Positions 1 to 12,770 are shown, numbered from the stretch's first letter. The stretch: DNA of 64,000 bases from Corylus avellana (GCF_901000735.1 NC_081546.1:13903629-13967628); one strand, 5' to 3'. Translations and numbers: made by a program. Notes: a model not told the origin generated them from the letters alone.

Positions 1-106
1 CACCATCATAAAAGTCTCACTTAACTTTTAGAAATTTTTTTTAACTATTGAACATTTTTCTCCTCTCTTTTCTTTCCTTTTAGTTCCTTTCCACTTGACT
101 TTTAGA

Positions 107-400
107 GGGTGTTTGGCAAACAACATCAACCCCCACGATACTGTTCATAGTTAAAAATACTAAAACAGAAAATAATGATTGATATAGGAAAATGAAAAAG
201 TGGTATTGAAAAGTGAAAAAATTTTGTTTTATAGTAATTTTGTTTTATTTTAATAGTAATAAAAAGTAAATTATGTGATATAAAAAGTGAATGATGTGAT
301 ATAAAAGTGAAAATGTTTTGATGTTGATTCTTTTGAAAAAAAAAAAAAAAGATGTAAATATTGTGGGGGAATGTGGTGTAGTTTAACAAACAATGTAGCT
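107..400. repeat. candidate foldback MITE
   Basis: The left end (TGTTTGGCAAACAACATC, then CCCCCAC) is partly complementary to the right end (GTGGGGG, then TTTAACAAACA), with AT-rich DNA between. The phrase CTGTTCATAGTTA occurs on both sides as a direct repeat. A GTGTTTGG-like terminus recalls hAT MITEs, but I found no clean 8-bp target duplication, so class and exact ends are uncertain. Confidence 0.35.
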
Positions 401-734
401 CCTCCCACTGTTCATAGTTAGTGCATGCTCCTCCCACTTTATTTTTTCCTTCCCTCCAATCACTTTCACTTTTTTTTTTCTTTTTTTTTTCCTTTGTTTA
501 TTTTTGTCTCACTCACAGCACACTCACGCTTCATTTAGTATAAAGGAGCAAAAAAGAAGACTTCTCACAAATGTTTGCAGGCCATCAAGTCAGAGCATTT
601 CAAAGTGTTCCAAGTTCTAACTAGCATGTGAGTGCAATCATTTCAAATTGTTTTCCAAGCTAGCATGTGAAGAAGTTATCTCACAAAAGTGAGCTTTCAT
701 TAAACAAACAACGAAAAAAAAAATTATCCTCTGC

Positions 735-1150
735 ATGAATCTTTATCTCTTAAATAAATTCCTTTTTGTGTTGTCTCATGTTTTTATATAGTGTATTTTG
801 AGTCGCCGTGATTTAAGTTTTTTTTACCCATCTTTAAAATTCTAATTACAAATTAATTTATACATAAAACAGACCACGAAAATTTGTGTCCGAGTAGTAT
901 AACGAAAAAACACTTCTCCTCTACCTTCAATAAGTCTACTTTGTTGAAAGCTTGAAGCTTTATCACTTAATTAAATACATTCCTTCCTTTTGTGTTATCT
1001 TATTAGTCTACTTTGTTAAAGCTTTATCTCTTAAATATATTCCTTTTGTGCTGTCTTATATTTCTATATAGTGTATTTTGGGCCTGTGTGATTTAATTTT
1101 TTAAACAATCTTAACATTCTAACTACAAGTTAATTTATACACAGAGCAAG
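735..1150. repeat. diverged direct duplication
   Basis: Two copies about 280 bp apart share, in the same order, CTTTATCTCTTAAATA, a TATATAGTGTATTTTG block and a TTAATTTATACA block (about 735-870 and 1018-1150). Several substitutions and small indels separate them. No coding potential was seen. Confidence 0.6.
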
Positions 1151-1294
1151 TTAACATTATCTTCATTTTAAAGAGAAAGAGACAAATAATAATATTTGCT
1201 TAAAATAAAGAGACAAATATAATATGGTATTTACATATCAATCGAATCTTACAAAAGAGTCGCACATAAAAATCAAATAGAAATTAAACAAATA

Positions 1295-1425
1295 GTACAA
1301 TACAATTTCTATAACCAAATAGAACAAAAAATCAAACAAAACCCACCAAAGAAGATTATATAGAATTCCTACAACCAAATACAACAAAAAATCAAACAAA
1401 ACCCACAAAAAAAAATTATTTCTTG
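1295..1425. repeat. tandem duplication, about 66 bp
   Basis: The phrase CAACCAAATA(G/C)AACAAAAAATC followed by AAACAAAACCCAC occurs twice in succession, with further imperfect relatives on both sides. It is a simple AT/AC-rich repeat and is not coding. Confidence 0.6.
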
Positions 1426-2371
1426 TATAGAACCACATAAATCAAAAACTATTACTTGTCAAACAATACAACATGCTCCAAGATTCTCACATAAAACCAC
1501 AACGGCAAAAATTAAACAAATAGTACAAAGCAATTCCTACAACCTTTTTTTTTTTTTTTTTATATATATAACAAAATGTCAAAACATTACTTAAGTTCAA
1601 AGAAGGGCTCAAGTGGGTTCGATCCTAAATAAAACTTTAAAAGCAATTTGTATATCATGAGTAAAGAATATGAAGAAGATAAAGGGGAAGCATAACAAAC
1701 AACAATGGGTTGAAGTTAATAATATGCGAATAAGTATTTGTTGATAATCAACCTAACAAAATCCCAAAGGCAATGGGCCCAATTGTGTTAAAAAGTGAAA
1801 ATATTAAGAACGACATAGGCATAGTTTTTTCGTACTCATAACATATTAAATTAATTTAGACTAAAGCTCAGTTGAATTGAGTTAAAGACTCATATAACAA
1901 AGATAACATAAATTATAACTTTAGTTAACACGCTTAATTATAACATAAATTATAACCCATACTACTCCATAAATTTTCTCAAACAGAAAAAGTTTGTAAC
2001 AAATATAAACAAACATTTGCAGAGAAAGAGCTTTTGTAAAAGAAACTTTAAGGAGTGGACAAATACTTACAACCCTAATCACAGAGGATTTAGAAGAAGC
2101 AACATCATTACCTTGTTTGACATACCATTGAAAATAGTAATCACGGATATGCATTTGGAGGGAAGAGAAAGCGATGCTTTGAGATAGGTGCAAATAAAAA
2201 AGGACGGAATTCTTAGCAAAGTTGCTAAATTTTCAGCGTGTGACCTTATGGATTCAACTGTTCATCATTGTATGCATGGTATAGGTATAGTGATAAATAG
2301 AAGTTGTCAAATGAGTTGAGGTGAATATTGTTGCGTAAGTCTTAATACCATTTATTTCAATTTATATTTAG

Positions 2372-2638
2372 ATGACCAAGACTACAACAATGCAAGCAGA
2401 TTCCAACAATCAAATCAATTCACATGGTCCACTTAAAAAAAGAAATTGGTATAGTGCATTATTCGAAGAGCAAAAAGAAGAGGTTTGTAGGAAGAAGAGA
2501 GAAGTGTATGCACGGAAAAAGTCTCTTGCAAACGATGCCATTAACAATAAGCAAATAGTTGCAATCTCAGCCAGAGATGAAGATGGAATTGTTCATCATG
2601 AAGGTACACCTAATATTGAAAAAACAATCAATGATGGT
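2372..2638 (+). pseudogene. Helitron Rep/helicase, N-terminal piece
   Basis: The frame opens with ATG and contains NWYSALFEEQKEEV followed by basic KKREVYARKK, a stretch I associate with the N-terminus of plant Helitron replication proteins (family recognised from memory). It stops being Helitron at the insertion of an LTR element at 2,639, where TSD copy ATGGT (2,634-2,638) is found. If the insert and one TSD copy are removed, the frame continues at 8,040. The product would be a rolling-circle transposition protein, but the gene as a whole is dead. Confidence 0.65.
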
Positions 2639-5600
2639 TGTGACGACCCGCTTGATAAAAGCATGATTTAAATTTTTTTTTTTTCTTTTAAAAACCAATA
2701 ATCCACAATAAAGCGGATTGTCACAGTGGCATGGCGATATTGCAGTATGCCACGAACCCATGCATTAACCTGATTGACAATATCATAAGTCTCACAAAGA
2801 TATATGCATCGTTCATGATTCATCAGAGTTCATATCCTTGCAGCGGAATATAAATATCATAAGACATAACATAACACATTAGAGCTGACAAATACATCTA
2901 AGTGAGTAAAGTTTACATACAAAAGAATGGCTATATAGAAGTGTCACATACGACACGAGCCATATACAAAATAACAATGCCTAAGCATATACATGAATGC
3001 TCTACAAAAGAGGGCTATCAAGTAGTCCTACAAAATAAACACCCAATGTGTCCAGGCCTCAGGCACCGTGGTAACCCAGATACATAGCCATTGGATCATC
3101 ATCTAGGGTCCCTGTACCTGCATCAACAACATCGTCTGCACCATGGGAATCACCACCACCCATGATGCAGGCGAATTTCATGAGCCCGCCGTCTCCATAA
3201 AATAGAGACGCTCAGCATTATAGAACTCATTAGGCTTTCAAAAAAAATCATCATTTGAAAACATACTAGATCAATTGTGAAAGTATATGTAAGCCCGATC
3301 TTCCGCTCTCGGAACATACGCATACTAACCCATCTAACTTTATACATACTTACATGTTATATAGCTTAACAATAAAACATATGGAAAGTCACCATGTATC
3401 ATCTATCCATAACGATATACATACGCACGGTTTCATCTCCCGTTTCATATGCATACCGATACGTCTAGCATAAAAATCATCATATGCAACAATGCAAACA
3501 TCATATATCATCATCATCATCATCATCATAACATTCATATGCCATGCAAACTCATGCTCATCATTGTCATTCTTGTTTCTTGTTTCATTGTGTACCATTA
3601 GTCCCTGTCCTTACTCTGTTTGCCTCTACTTGTGCCATCTATAGAATAAGGCCAATCCTTGTTTTGCTTGCCCCTACTTGTGCCATCTACAAAACAAGGA
3701 CCGTTCTTACTTTGCTTGCCGCTACTTGTGCCATCTACAAAGTAAGACCAGTTACCTTTCCTTTAACATCATTTGTCTCTGTCCTTACTCTGATTGCCCC
3801 TACTTGTGCCATCTACAGAGTAAGGCCCATCCTTATTTTGCTTGCCCCTATTTGTGCCATCTACAAAACAAGGACCGTTCTTACTTTGTTTGCCGCTACT
3901 TGGGCCATCTGCAAAGTAAGACCAGTTACCCTTCCTTTAACATCATTTGTCCCTAACCTTACTTTGCTTACCACTACTTGGGCCATCTACAAAGTAAGGC
4001 CGGTTCCTTTTTCTTTAACATCATTTGTCGCTAGCCTTACTTTGCTTGCCGCTACTTGGGCCATCTACAAAGTAAGGCCGGTTACCTTTTATTTGACATC
4101 ATTTGTCCCTAGCCTTACTTTGCTTGCCACTACTTGGGCCATTTACAAAGTAAGACTAGTTACCTTTCTTTTAACATCATTTTCATGCAATCATATGCTA
4201 TGCATGCTTATGTCAATAAATCCTTGAACTCATATGCTATCATAACTCATATCGTAAAATCATAGAATCATGTCGTAAACCATACGAATCATCGAAATAC
4301 TCATGACAACATAATCATCACATTATCTTACAACTCCATAAAAGCTCATAGAAAACATTGCATCAAACATTCATCCAACACATCTCATAGAACATCACCA
4401 ATAATCATAGTATCTCAAACATCATACATCAATCGTTCAACCAAAACATCTTTTATACTTTAAAAATAGAACCCTTTTTGCCCAGTAAGTAAAATACTTA
4501 CCTTTTTCGCTTGACTACCCTTCGGTGGATTATTTTCTCAACCGCAATGCACCTAAGCATTTACATAATAAACACATAATTAAGCTCTATTCTTAACTTA
4601 ACAATTCGCACTCTATAAAGATACTTGAGCACTACAAGTATCACGCTCCATAGGTCATCCCAAATCTATTCAACTAAAGCCCCTTAAATCCTTTACTTAC
4701 ATTTAATACATATATATAAGCTAATGCATTAATTATCCAATAACTTAGTTACATTGAACTATGATTCTACATCATAATATATTAGATCACTAAATCTTGA
4801 GGCATACACATAGACTCTAAGTTAAGCATTACACTTAACCCATAATTGTTATTCTCTTCTAAGCCATTTAATCTAGCAATTTACCCCAAACTTTATAATT
4901 CTCATAACACTTACTATAATCATGATTCTAATATGACATTAGAACCTAAACCCATATTCATCAATTTCCATGGAATCCCATGAAAACCTAGGATTAATTA
5001 ACACTTGAAATGTAATTAACCCATTGAAATAACATTGCTATTGTTCATATACCTAAAGCCCCAAATTAATTCAAACCATATAAAATTAGGGTTTATGTCC
5101 ATATTTTACCAATAAGTAAAATTGGAATTTCAACCCATTAATAAAATAACCCAAAACTTGAATAATGTATAGCAATCCACTACACACAAAAACCCCAAGC
5201 TAATTTTAGGAATTAGGCTTCTAATTAAAATTCCCCAATTTTTGGGCCTAATTAGAAATCCCCCAAATAAACATGCTTTCAAGCTTGATATACAATGGGT
5301 AGAACAAAACCTTAAAGAGAAACTAAAAATTCAACCATATAACAAAATCCCCAAAATTCCTTTCAAGAACCCTAGTTTTTGGACCTAAAGAAATCCCTAA
5401 TAATTCATGTCATTTTCGTTTCCTATAATCAATGGGTAAGATGAAATCACAAAGAAAAGCTTTAGCATTTACCATTCAAGCTTCCATGGCCAAAATCCCC
5501 CTTCAAATTCGTCACTTCCCTTTTCTTTTCTTTTTCTTCTTTCTTCTTCTCCTTCTTCTTTCTCTTTCTTTCTCCCAGCCAGCAGTACCCCTCTCTCTCT

Positions 5601-6142
5601 CTCTCTCAATCTGCAGCTTTTTCTCTCCCAATCTAGGCCGTGTGTGTGGGTTTGTGGAAGGAGAAAGAGTGAGGGAAAATGGGAAAAATGGGGGCTGCTG
5701 TGTGTGTGCGTGAATGAGGGGTGAGGGAGAAAGAAAGAAAAGAGGAAAGAAGGAAAAGATGGGGGGAAAAATGGGCTGCTGCAGGGGGCCCACCAAAAAA
5801 AACTTATATTATTATTATTTTTTGCATTTTTCTTTTAAAACCAAGAAGATAAGGTATCTCCAATGGCCAATGAAAATTTGACATATGGCATAGGATAAGA
5901 TTCTATTTCTATTTTAATGCCCCAACTATTTAGAATTGCAAGATTTACCCCTACTATTTATTTCAACTACAATTTACCCATACATATAATTATTTACCAC
6001 ACTAGGAATTATTATCCTAATACCGTTAATCCCATTTTATTATATCTATTATTCTAAATCATCCCATGTTTTATCTCATTAATTAATATAGATTACTATG
6101 AAGTTATTATTAATAAACTTAATAATTATCTTGGGCGTTACA
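2639..6142 (+). repeat. left LTR, about 3.5 kb
   Basis: It runs from TGTGACGACC to GGGCGTTACA. It contains a tandem hairpin array (3,609-4,165), a pyrimidine-rich tract with (CT)n near 5,520-5,620 and an AT-rich tail. Open frames such as the long one over the array and those over the (CT)n tract are composition artefacts, not genes. Confidence 0.75.
3609..4165. repeat. tandem array of hairpin units inside the LTR
   Basis: About eight to ten units contain a CTTACTTTG-like arm, a spacer with ACTTGNGCCATCTAC, and the complementary CAAAGTAAG arm. Longer units carry an added GTTACC...TTTAACATCATTTGTC segment, giving alternating unit lengths of roughly 60 and 105 bp. Each unit could fold as a stem-loop. 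The open frame across it simply repeats CAIYKVRPV-like residues and is not taken as a gene. Confidence 0.8.
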
Positions 6143-7098
6143 CAGGCTTCCAGAATCCTTTTGTGAGTGTGATCTTGTGAGGTTGTGTGTTTTGTGAAGA
6201 AGAAGAGGTGTTTTCTTGGAGGTTGCTCCAAGAGGTAACCCCTTGCCCATTATATGCTTTAGCTACTGTTTTTATTGCATTCTTAAATGTTGTAAGTTTT
6301 CAAAAGATGTTATGTTAAGCTCTTTACTCTTTTCCTTACAAAACAAGAAATGTTTTCAAAATAGTTTCGAAAGCTTCTTTAATTCCTTGTATTGCATGTT
6401 TTCTTGTGTTCAATGTGTTTATCTCTTAGTCTAGAAGGGGATATAGTAGCTTATAGATTTTATAGAAGCCTTAAAACAGAGTTTGAAGCTTTAGACGGAT
6501 GACCTAACTCATTGACCAGACGTACGCCCTCGAGCCAGGACGTACGGTCAGGAAGACAGGCACTAGCCCTTAAGCCCCACTCGTGTGTATTTTAGAGTCT
6601 AGCAATCCTTTTGTTAGATAAGGCTTATTATTTTACTTGTAAAGGTCCTCTAAAATTGCGCATAATGACGTGTCGTATTGCATTATAGTAGGATTTAGCG
6701 ATGTCGGAGGATTCAAGCGAGCGTACAAGGTAGGTAAACACTTACAAACTCTTTCCTTAAAAACTTGTGATATGTCAGTTGACTGACCACGAGTATGATA
6801 TGAGCATGTCTACTTTCATAATAACTTGGTAACTGCTTTATCAAATGATTAATAAGATGTATCGTATGACATGGTATACCGGTATGTGCGGTATAATGGC
6901 CATAGGCTTACTATGTAGACTTAATGCTATGGTCAAATGTGTGTATGTTATGTGGTCTTTGGATCCAATGGTTTCGTGACCAGGCGCAATCATTCCCTAT
7001 TGACTCAGTCACTACAGGACGGACATCATTAGCGGTGTGGGCCACCCGAGGTCGGACTCGGTCGTGCCACTATTGTTATGTACAGTAGCATACAATGG
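6143..7098. other. visible interior of the LTR element
   Basis: No gag or pol similarity is visible and stops are frequent in all frames. Read on the minus strand, parts of 6,700-7,000 resemble sequence inside the neighbouring long LTRs, so an inverted LTR fragment may be present. The stretch ends at the N run. Confidence 0.4.
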
Positions 7099-7198
7099 NN
7101 NNNNNNNNNNNNNNNNNNNNNNNNNNNNNNNNNNNNNNNNNNNNNNNNNNNNNNNNNNNNNNNNNNNNNNNNNNNNNNNNNNNNNNNNNNNNNNNNNN
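7099..7198. other. assembly gap of 100 N
   Basis: A run of N of round length, so the true size is probably unknown. It sits inside the LTR element; some 2.7 kb of the right LTR expected from the left LTR's length is missing here. Confidence 0.98.
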
Positions 7199-8034
7199 GT
7201 AGAACAAAACCTTAAAGAGAAACTAAAAATTCAACCATATAACAAAATCTCCAAAATTCCTTTCAAGAACCCTGGTTTTTGGACCTAAAGAAATCCCTAA
7301 TAATTCATGTCATTTTCGTTTCCTATAATCAATGGGTAAGATGAAATCACAAAGAAAAGCTTTAGCATTTGCCATTCAAGCTTCCATGGCCAAAATCCCC
7401 CTTCAAATTCGTCACTTCCCTTTTCTTTTCTTTTTCTTCTTTCTTCTTCTCCTTCTTCTTTCTCTTTCTTTCTCCCAGCCAGCAGTACCCCTCTCTCTCT
7501 CTCTCTCTCTCTCTCAATCTGCAGCTCTTTCTCTCCCAATCTAGGCCGTGTGTGTGGGTTTGTGGAAGGAGAAAGAGTGAGGGAAAATGAGAAAAAGGGG
7601 GGTTGCTGTGTGTGTGCGTGAATGGGGGGTGAGGGAGAAAGAAAGAAAGGATGGGGGGAAAAAGTGGGCTGCTGTAGGGGGCCCACCAAAAAACTTGTAT
7701 TATTATTATTTTTTTGCATTTTTCTTTTAAAACTAAGGAGATAAGGTATCTCCAATGGCCAATGAAAATTTGACACGTGGTATAGGATAAGATTCTATTT
7801 CTATTTTAATGCCCCAACTATTTAGAATTGCAAGATTTACCCCTACCATTTATTTCAACTACAATTTACCCATACATATAATTATTTACCACACTAGGAA
7901 TTATTATCCTAATACTGTTAATCCCATTTTATTATATCTATTATTCTAAATCATCCTATGTTTTATCTTATTAATTAATTTAGATTACTATGAAGTTATT
8001 AATAACAAACTTAATAATTATCTAGGGCGTTACA
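7199..8034 (+). repeat. right LTR, 3' portion only
   Basis: Nearly identical to 5,299-6,142. Visible differences are a longer (CT)n tract, a purine-rich deletion near 7,650 and roughly a dozen or more substitutions. It ends GGGCGTTACA at the ATGGT target duplication. Confidence 0.85.
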
Positions 8035-8039
8035 ATGGT

Positions 8040-8334
8040 GGATGCCAAAAAGATAGGAAAGCAATGCTTTACAATAGATGAGTGTAATATCTTAGGAGTT
8101 GCTAGGTATAAATCAATTCTAAGATTAAGTATGCCATAGTTCTATTATTTATTTATTTAGTTATAAACAAATTCTTAGAAATGTGCTTCTCTCACTCTTG
8201 TTGTGTGTGCTTCTGTATATTGTAGGTAGGAAATACCAGACCTCCACAAATCTTAGGTATGCATTACGAAATATCTCGTCTGAGATAGAAACTTTGCTTC
8301 TTGCACGAGCTCGTAAATATTGTCATGCAAAGAT
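8040..8334 (+). pseudogene. Helitron Rep/helicase, second piece
   Basis: This piece resumes the Helitron after the LTR insertion. Its first part reads for only a few codons before stops. From about 8,226, after a TTGTAG that could be an intron acceptor, the frame gives RNISSEIETLLLARARKYC followed by HAK. That runs directly across the second insertion into MFQHESKGF at 10,787. It is the region preceding the Helitron-like N domain. Confidence 0.6.
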
Positions 8335-10782
8335 TGTAACATCCCCAGCCCGTTAAGGCTGAGTTTGCCACTTTTCTTCTTTTACAACAAAAGTTTTGCA
8401 AAGATCTATAAGGTCTATCAGAGTACTTGATTTTAAAGAATACGATCAATGTATAAAACATTCTTCAAGAGATTTCATTACAAGCGAAATTAGGAAACAT
8501 TAAACTTTAGTTGCGGAATATCATATTATTACAATAACTGATATGAAAAGACTTTGAAAATTAATAATTATTCCCGCCCCCATTCCGGCCTCCTATTCCA
8601 GCGTCCTTTCTACCTGAAAACAAGAAATAAAACTGAATGGGCCCAAAGGGGCACAGTAAGTAAAATCCACAACCATAAATAGTTTTACTCCTTATTCTCA
8701 ATTTTGAAAATTGTTTTCACAAATAAATATACATCCAGCCATAATAATACATGTATGTACGGTTGCATCTCCCGTAGCATATACGTACTATTACTTCTAG
8801 TAATAGATCATCGTCATAAATCATCTTTATAAATCATCATCACAATGCATCATTATAAATCATCATTGTAAATCATCATAGTATATTATCGTTGTAAATC
8901 ATCATAGTATATCATCATTGAAATTATATTATCATTTTCTCATATTAGGGCCCATGTACACTATTACCCCTGTGTACGAGGGTTGCGGGTCCTTGTGACC
9001 ATGGCACTAAACTGTGGCCTTAGCCATGCCCGACTGTCAATTAACTCTTTTCTTGGTGCACTCAACGGTCATGTTGATGGAATACCACCTTCTGGCATAG
9101 CCTCCTTCAGTGGTTTCGCCTCCATCCGAATATCGGTACCGAATTCCTCTCATCCTTACTTATCTTGGGGCAAAAAATACTCTCCTCCATACATGTGCCC
9201 TCATTTCATAAACATTTAACTCATTTCTTGTACTTCTCTTTGTACTTCTTTTGATGTATCTTAGGGCAACATGTAAGAGGGCTTATCATCATTCTTCTTT
9301 CTTATAATCATCATTATTTCTCAACTTTCTTTTCTAAAAAATGGAAACTTTTCCAAATATAAACTTGTACTTAGAAAGCGTTTAAAGAAATATAAACTTT
9401 CTAAATAATTTTTTTAGAAATCCTTCATGCATGCAATATATCTCCATGATAGGTAAATAAAATAATCATTTACAGTTTGATACAATAATGAATAAATAGC
9501 ATGACATGAAGTAATTTTAGAAGGGGTAGTGAATTTACTTACCTCTAGACTGAAGCTATGAGCAGTCTTTAAACTGCTAAATAATCATCTCGAAAAATAT
9601 CTTGTTGTCCCACTCTGTTTATTCACAGCTAAATTAATAACAATTCACGAAAATCAATCAACTCTAGTCTACTCCTTTAGGGAAGTTAACCCATTAAAAT
9701 CCAACCCAAAACATCTTATAACTTAGCCCAAAAATAGAGAATCAACTCCCAACACTAATTCAAAATTCTCAAGGGTGAAACCACCCGATATCATCTTGAT
9801 TAAATTGAAAGGTTCTCATCTAAGACCCGTTACTCAACTTAAAATCAAATACTCATAGTTAAAGGAAGAAGAATTTTACCTTTGAAGAACCAATTTTTAT
9901 TATTCTGCGAATTTCTCTTTTGGTCATCCTCTAAATCTCTGTTTCTCCCCCTCAGCATCTCACCCGCTTTCTATTTCCCATGCTTCTCTGTCCATCTCTC
10001 ACTCTATTGCAACATTCTTTCTCCTTCTGTCTTCTCTTTCTTACATCCGTAAAGCTCCCTCTCTCTCTATCTTCTTATTTCTTCCTCTCCGTTAAGTAAT
10101 AAGAAATGAGAGTGGGTGAAGTCAAGAAAATGAAAAGGAAAGTCCAAATCGTGTGGTAAGAGAAGGAAGGAAGAAAAATGGAAGGAGCAATGAGTGGTAA
10201 TAAGTGGCATTGGGGAAAGTGGGGGAGGAAAGGGGTTAGTGTGCTGGTAGAAAATAAGAAAGAGAGAAAGAAGGAAGAAAAGAAAGTGGGTCGGGGCCTC
10301 ATGAAAAGAGAGAGAGAGAGAGAGAGAGAGAAAGTAAAGTACAAAGCATTAGTCAATAATTCAAAGTAGGAGAATAAGTGGATGTGGGGCTGCTGTGAAG
10401 AAAAATGGGGAAATGAGAAGAAAGAAAAATAAGAATTAGGTGGGTTGGCCAGCAAAGATGTGGGGAAAAATAGTAAAAAGTAATAATAAAAGAAAAGAGA
10501 AAAATAAGGTGATTATGAGCAAGTATTGTAGGTTAACTCGCATTTTAAAATAATTTGTCTATTGTCCTCATTTAATCAATCACCAACTATTATAATCATA
10601 CTTCAAATTCTATTAATCGATCATTAATTATCATATCTCTTAAATCACCCAATAAAATAATTAGATATAATCTCAAATCAATATCATATGATCTAATAAA
10701 TTCCTCAAGAATAAATACCATTACCTAATCATCATCAAATAAATATATCTAAAATAAGACTTTTAAAAACTGGGGCGCTACA
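8335..10782 (+). mobile_element. solo LTR inserted in the Helitron, TSD AAGAT
   Basis: The 2,448-bp block starts TGTAACATCCCC and ends GGGGCGCTACA. It is flanked by AAGAT at 8,330-8,334 and 10,783-10,787. Only one LTR-like unit and no interior are present, so it is best explained as a solo LTR left by recombination between two LTRs. Its right part includes a CT-rich then GA-rich tract (9,940-10,500). Removing it and one TSD restores the Helitron reading frame. Its termini resemble those of the element at 2,639-8,034, suggesting related families. Confidence 0.8.
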
Positions 10783-12770
10783 AAGATGTTTCAACATGAG
10801 AGTAAAGGTTTCAATTGTGCTGATGGAGAAATTTCTTTAGTTTCTAATGATGTCCCTAACGAACTTTATGAGTTGTTTACTTCAAACTTAGAAGAGTCGA
10901 TGGAATTTCTTAAGTATGTCCGCACTTTCAATAACAAATTTGCATTGATGTTCTTTGGTGTTAAATATGACAAAAACTTGTGCGGACAAAACAAAGGGAT
11001 ATATACATTCAGAGCTCAGGGTCAAGTCTATCATTGTATCAACGACTTATTGCCATTAGATGGTCATCCTTTGCAATTTTATTTTTATGATATTGAACAT
11101 GAGATGGAGAATCGAATATATGATTAGGTCGACTAAATCCATCCATTTTGAGGAAAATAATAGATATATTGAAGATCAATCCATATTGTGCTTTCTTTTG
11201 GTCTCTCAAGGATGTGCCTAATTTAGAACATCAACAAATTCATATAAAATCAAATGTTTCTTTGGACCAACAAGTTTATAATACTCCATCGACTTCACTA
11301 GTTGCAGCAATATGGGTAGATAAAAATACTTACAAACAACATATGAGTTGAGACATTATTGTTTATAGTCATTCTTGTTGTAGTCATAGAGTGCAATACT
11401 ATTCTGAGTGTTACGATCCTTTGCAATATCCTCTATTATTTCCTTATGGAGATATTGGTTGGCACTAAGGAATACAAAGACTTGAAAAAGGCAAGCAACA
11501 TTCATCTTCCCGTATTGAAGAATTAATTAATCCTCGAGCATCAAATTTAGCAACTGAGTTACTTGACAATGAAACACAAGGTATACATTGTGTCCAATGT
11601 TAGCTACTCACTTCCAACTTAGATAATTGGATTGTATTAATTGAAAACTTATTAATTTCTATATTTTCAGTACTAGAGAAGAGAAGAAGTCGAGCAACAG
11701 CTTCCTGTCGTGAATATTATTCCTATAAGTTGCAAATACGACCATCAATTAAATCAATATTGTTGCGTTCAAGGCGCCTCTTACAATAATATGTCGTTGA
11801 CATGTATATTAAGATTGAAATAGGTAGGTTAGACTACTTTTGTACTAAACAACAAGAAATTCGATCTGAAGTCTATCAAGGCATTATTGATAGCATTCTT
11901 ATTGGTGTGACTCGAGGTTTCAAAATTGGACGTAGAATTATTTTACCATCCTCTTTCATTGGTGGTCCAAGAGATATGCGGAAGAGATATATGGAAGCTA
12001 TGGCATTGGTCCAGTGTTTTGGAAAACTGGATCTTTTCGTTATAATCACATGCAACCCAAGTTTGCCGAAAATTAAAGGAGAGTTAGAAGCACAAGCAGA
12101 AGCACAAAATAGACCTGATTTGATTGCACGAGTCTTTAGGGCAAAATTAGAAGAATTGAAGAATGAGTTATTCAAGAAAAAAAATATTTGGTGAAGTTGC
12201 CGCATATGCATATGTAATTGAACATCAAAAAAGAGGATTTCCTCATGCTAATCTCTTGATAATATTAAAAAGGGATTGGAAAATAATTGCACCAGAAAGA
12301 TTTGATGATATTGTATTAGCTGAACTATCAAATAGACATGAAAACTCACATCTATACTCAATCGTTGTAAAGCACATGATGCATGGTCCTTGTGGTACAC
12401 TTAATACAAATAATATATGTATGATGAAATTTGCAAGAATCGTTATCCAAAACAATTTTGTGATTAAACGACTATAGGCAATGATTCATTCCCGAGATAT
12501 AAACGACGAGATAATGGAGCAAGTGTTAAAGTTAGAAGACATAATTTAGACAACCGTTGGGTTGTACCATACAATCCTTATCTCCTTGCGAAATTTGATT
12601 CTCATATGAATGTGGAAATATGTTCAACAATTCAAGCAGTTAAATACCTATACAAATATATCTACAAAGGCCATGATCGTGTTGCTTTCAATTTGATTTC
12701 ATAATATGGTTCCTAAGATATAGATGAGATTGAACAATTTCAATCAGCTCATTGGATTACTCCTCCTGAA
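10783..12770 (+). pseudogene. decayed Helitron replication initiator (Rep) domain
   Basis: Successive interrupted frames read as a plant Helitron Rep. An N-terminal part has YTFRAQGQVYH and LLPLDGHPLQF (about 10,990-11,085). The Helitron-like N domain starts near 11,800 (IILPSSFIGGPRDM). A FVIITCNPSLPKI motif follows near 12,040, then the HUH region GFPHANLLIIL near 12,240, and the paired-tyrosine region KYLYKYIYKGHD near 12,640. The family's metal-binding HxH appears as H-A-N, so the second histidine is lost, while the tyrosines survive. Stops at 11,125, 11,349 and 12,475 and a frameshift near 12,180 confirm loss of function. The protein would nick and join single strands during rolling-circle transposition. 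Confidence 0.8.

Larger units (their letters stand above)
1..2371. other. AT-rich flank, no gene seen
   Basis: No open frame here resembles a known protein. The stretch lies upstream of the first recognisable Helitron codons and may contain the Helitron's 5' end, but I could not place a convincing start for it. It holds a candidate foldback element and two sets of direct repeats, listed separately. Confidence 0.6.
2639..8034 (+). mobile_element. LTR retrotransposon inserted in the Helitron, TSD ATGGT
   Basis: The element begins TGTGACGACCCGC and ends GGGCGTTACA, so it has TG...CA termini, and is flanked by the 5-bp duplication ATGGT at 2,634-2,638 and 8,035-8,039. The DNA ending at 6,142 is repeated almost exactly at the right end (5,299-6,142 compared with 7,199-8,034), identifying a pair of long LTRs. 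Little divergence between these parts implies a fairly young insertion. The visible interior is short and shows no gag-pol; the assembly gap may hide more of the interior and most of the right LTR. Superfamily is not certain; long TGTAAC...GTTACA LTRs suggest gypsy. Confidence 0.8.

Noticed and set aside
3609..4165. CRISPR-like array
   Set aside because: Units are contiguous and variable, without unique spacers, in plant LTR DNA.
3544..4227. Open frame of 227 codons
   Set aside because: It only translates the tandem hairpin repeats of an LTR, gives a repetitive cysteine/isoleucine pattern, and overlaps similar frames in other registers.
7297..7776. Minus-strand frame of 159 codons
   Set aside because: It runs over the (CT)n and purine-rich tract of an LTR; a near-copy at 5,512-5,796 breaks differently. 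Composition explains it.
10075..10455. Minus-strand frame rich in Ser, Phe and Leu
   Set aside because: It lies in the GA/CT-rich part of a solo LTR bounded by a 5-bp duplication; low complexity.
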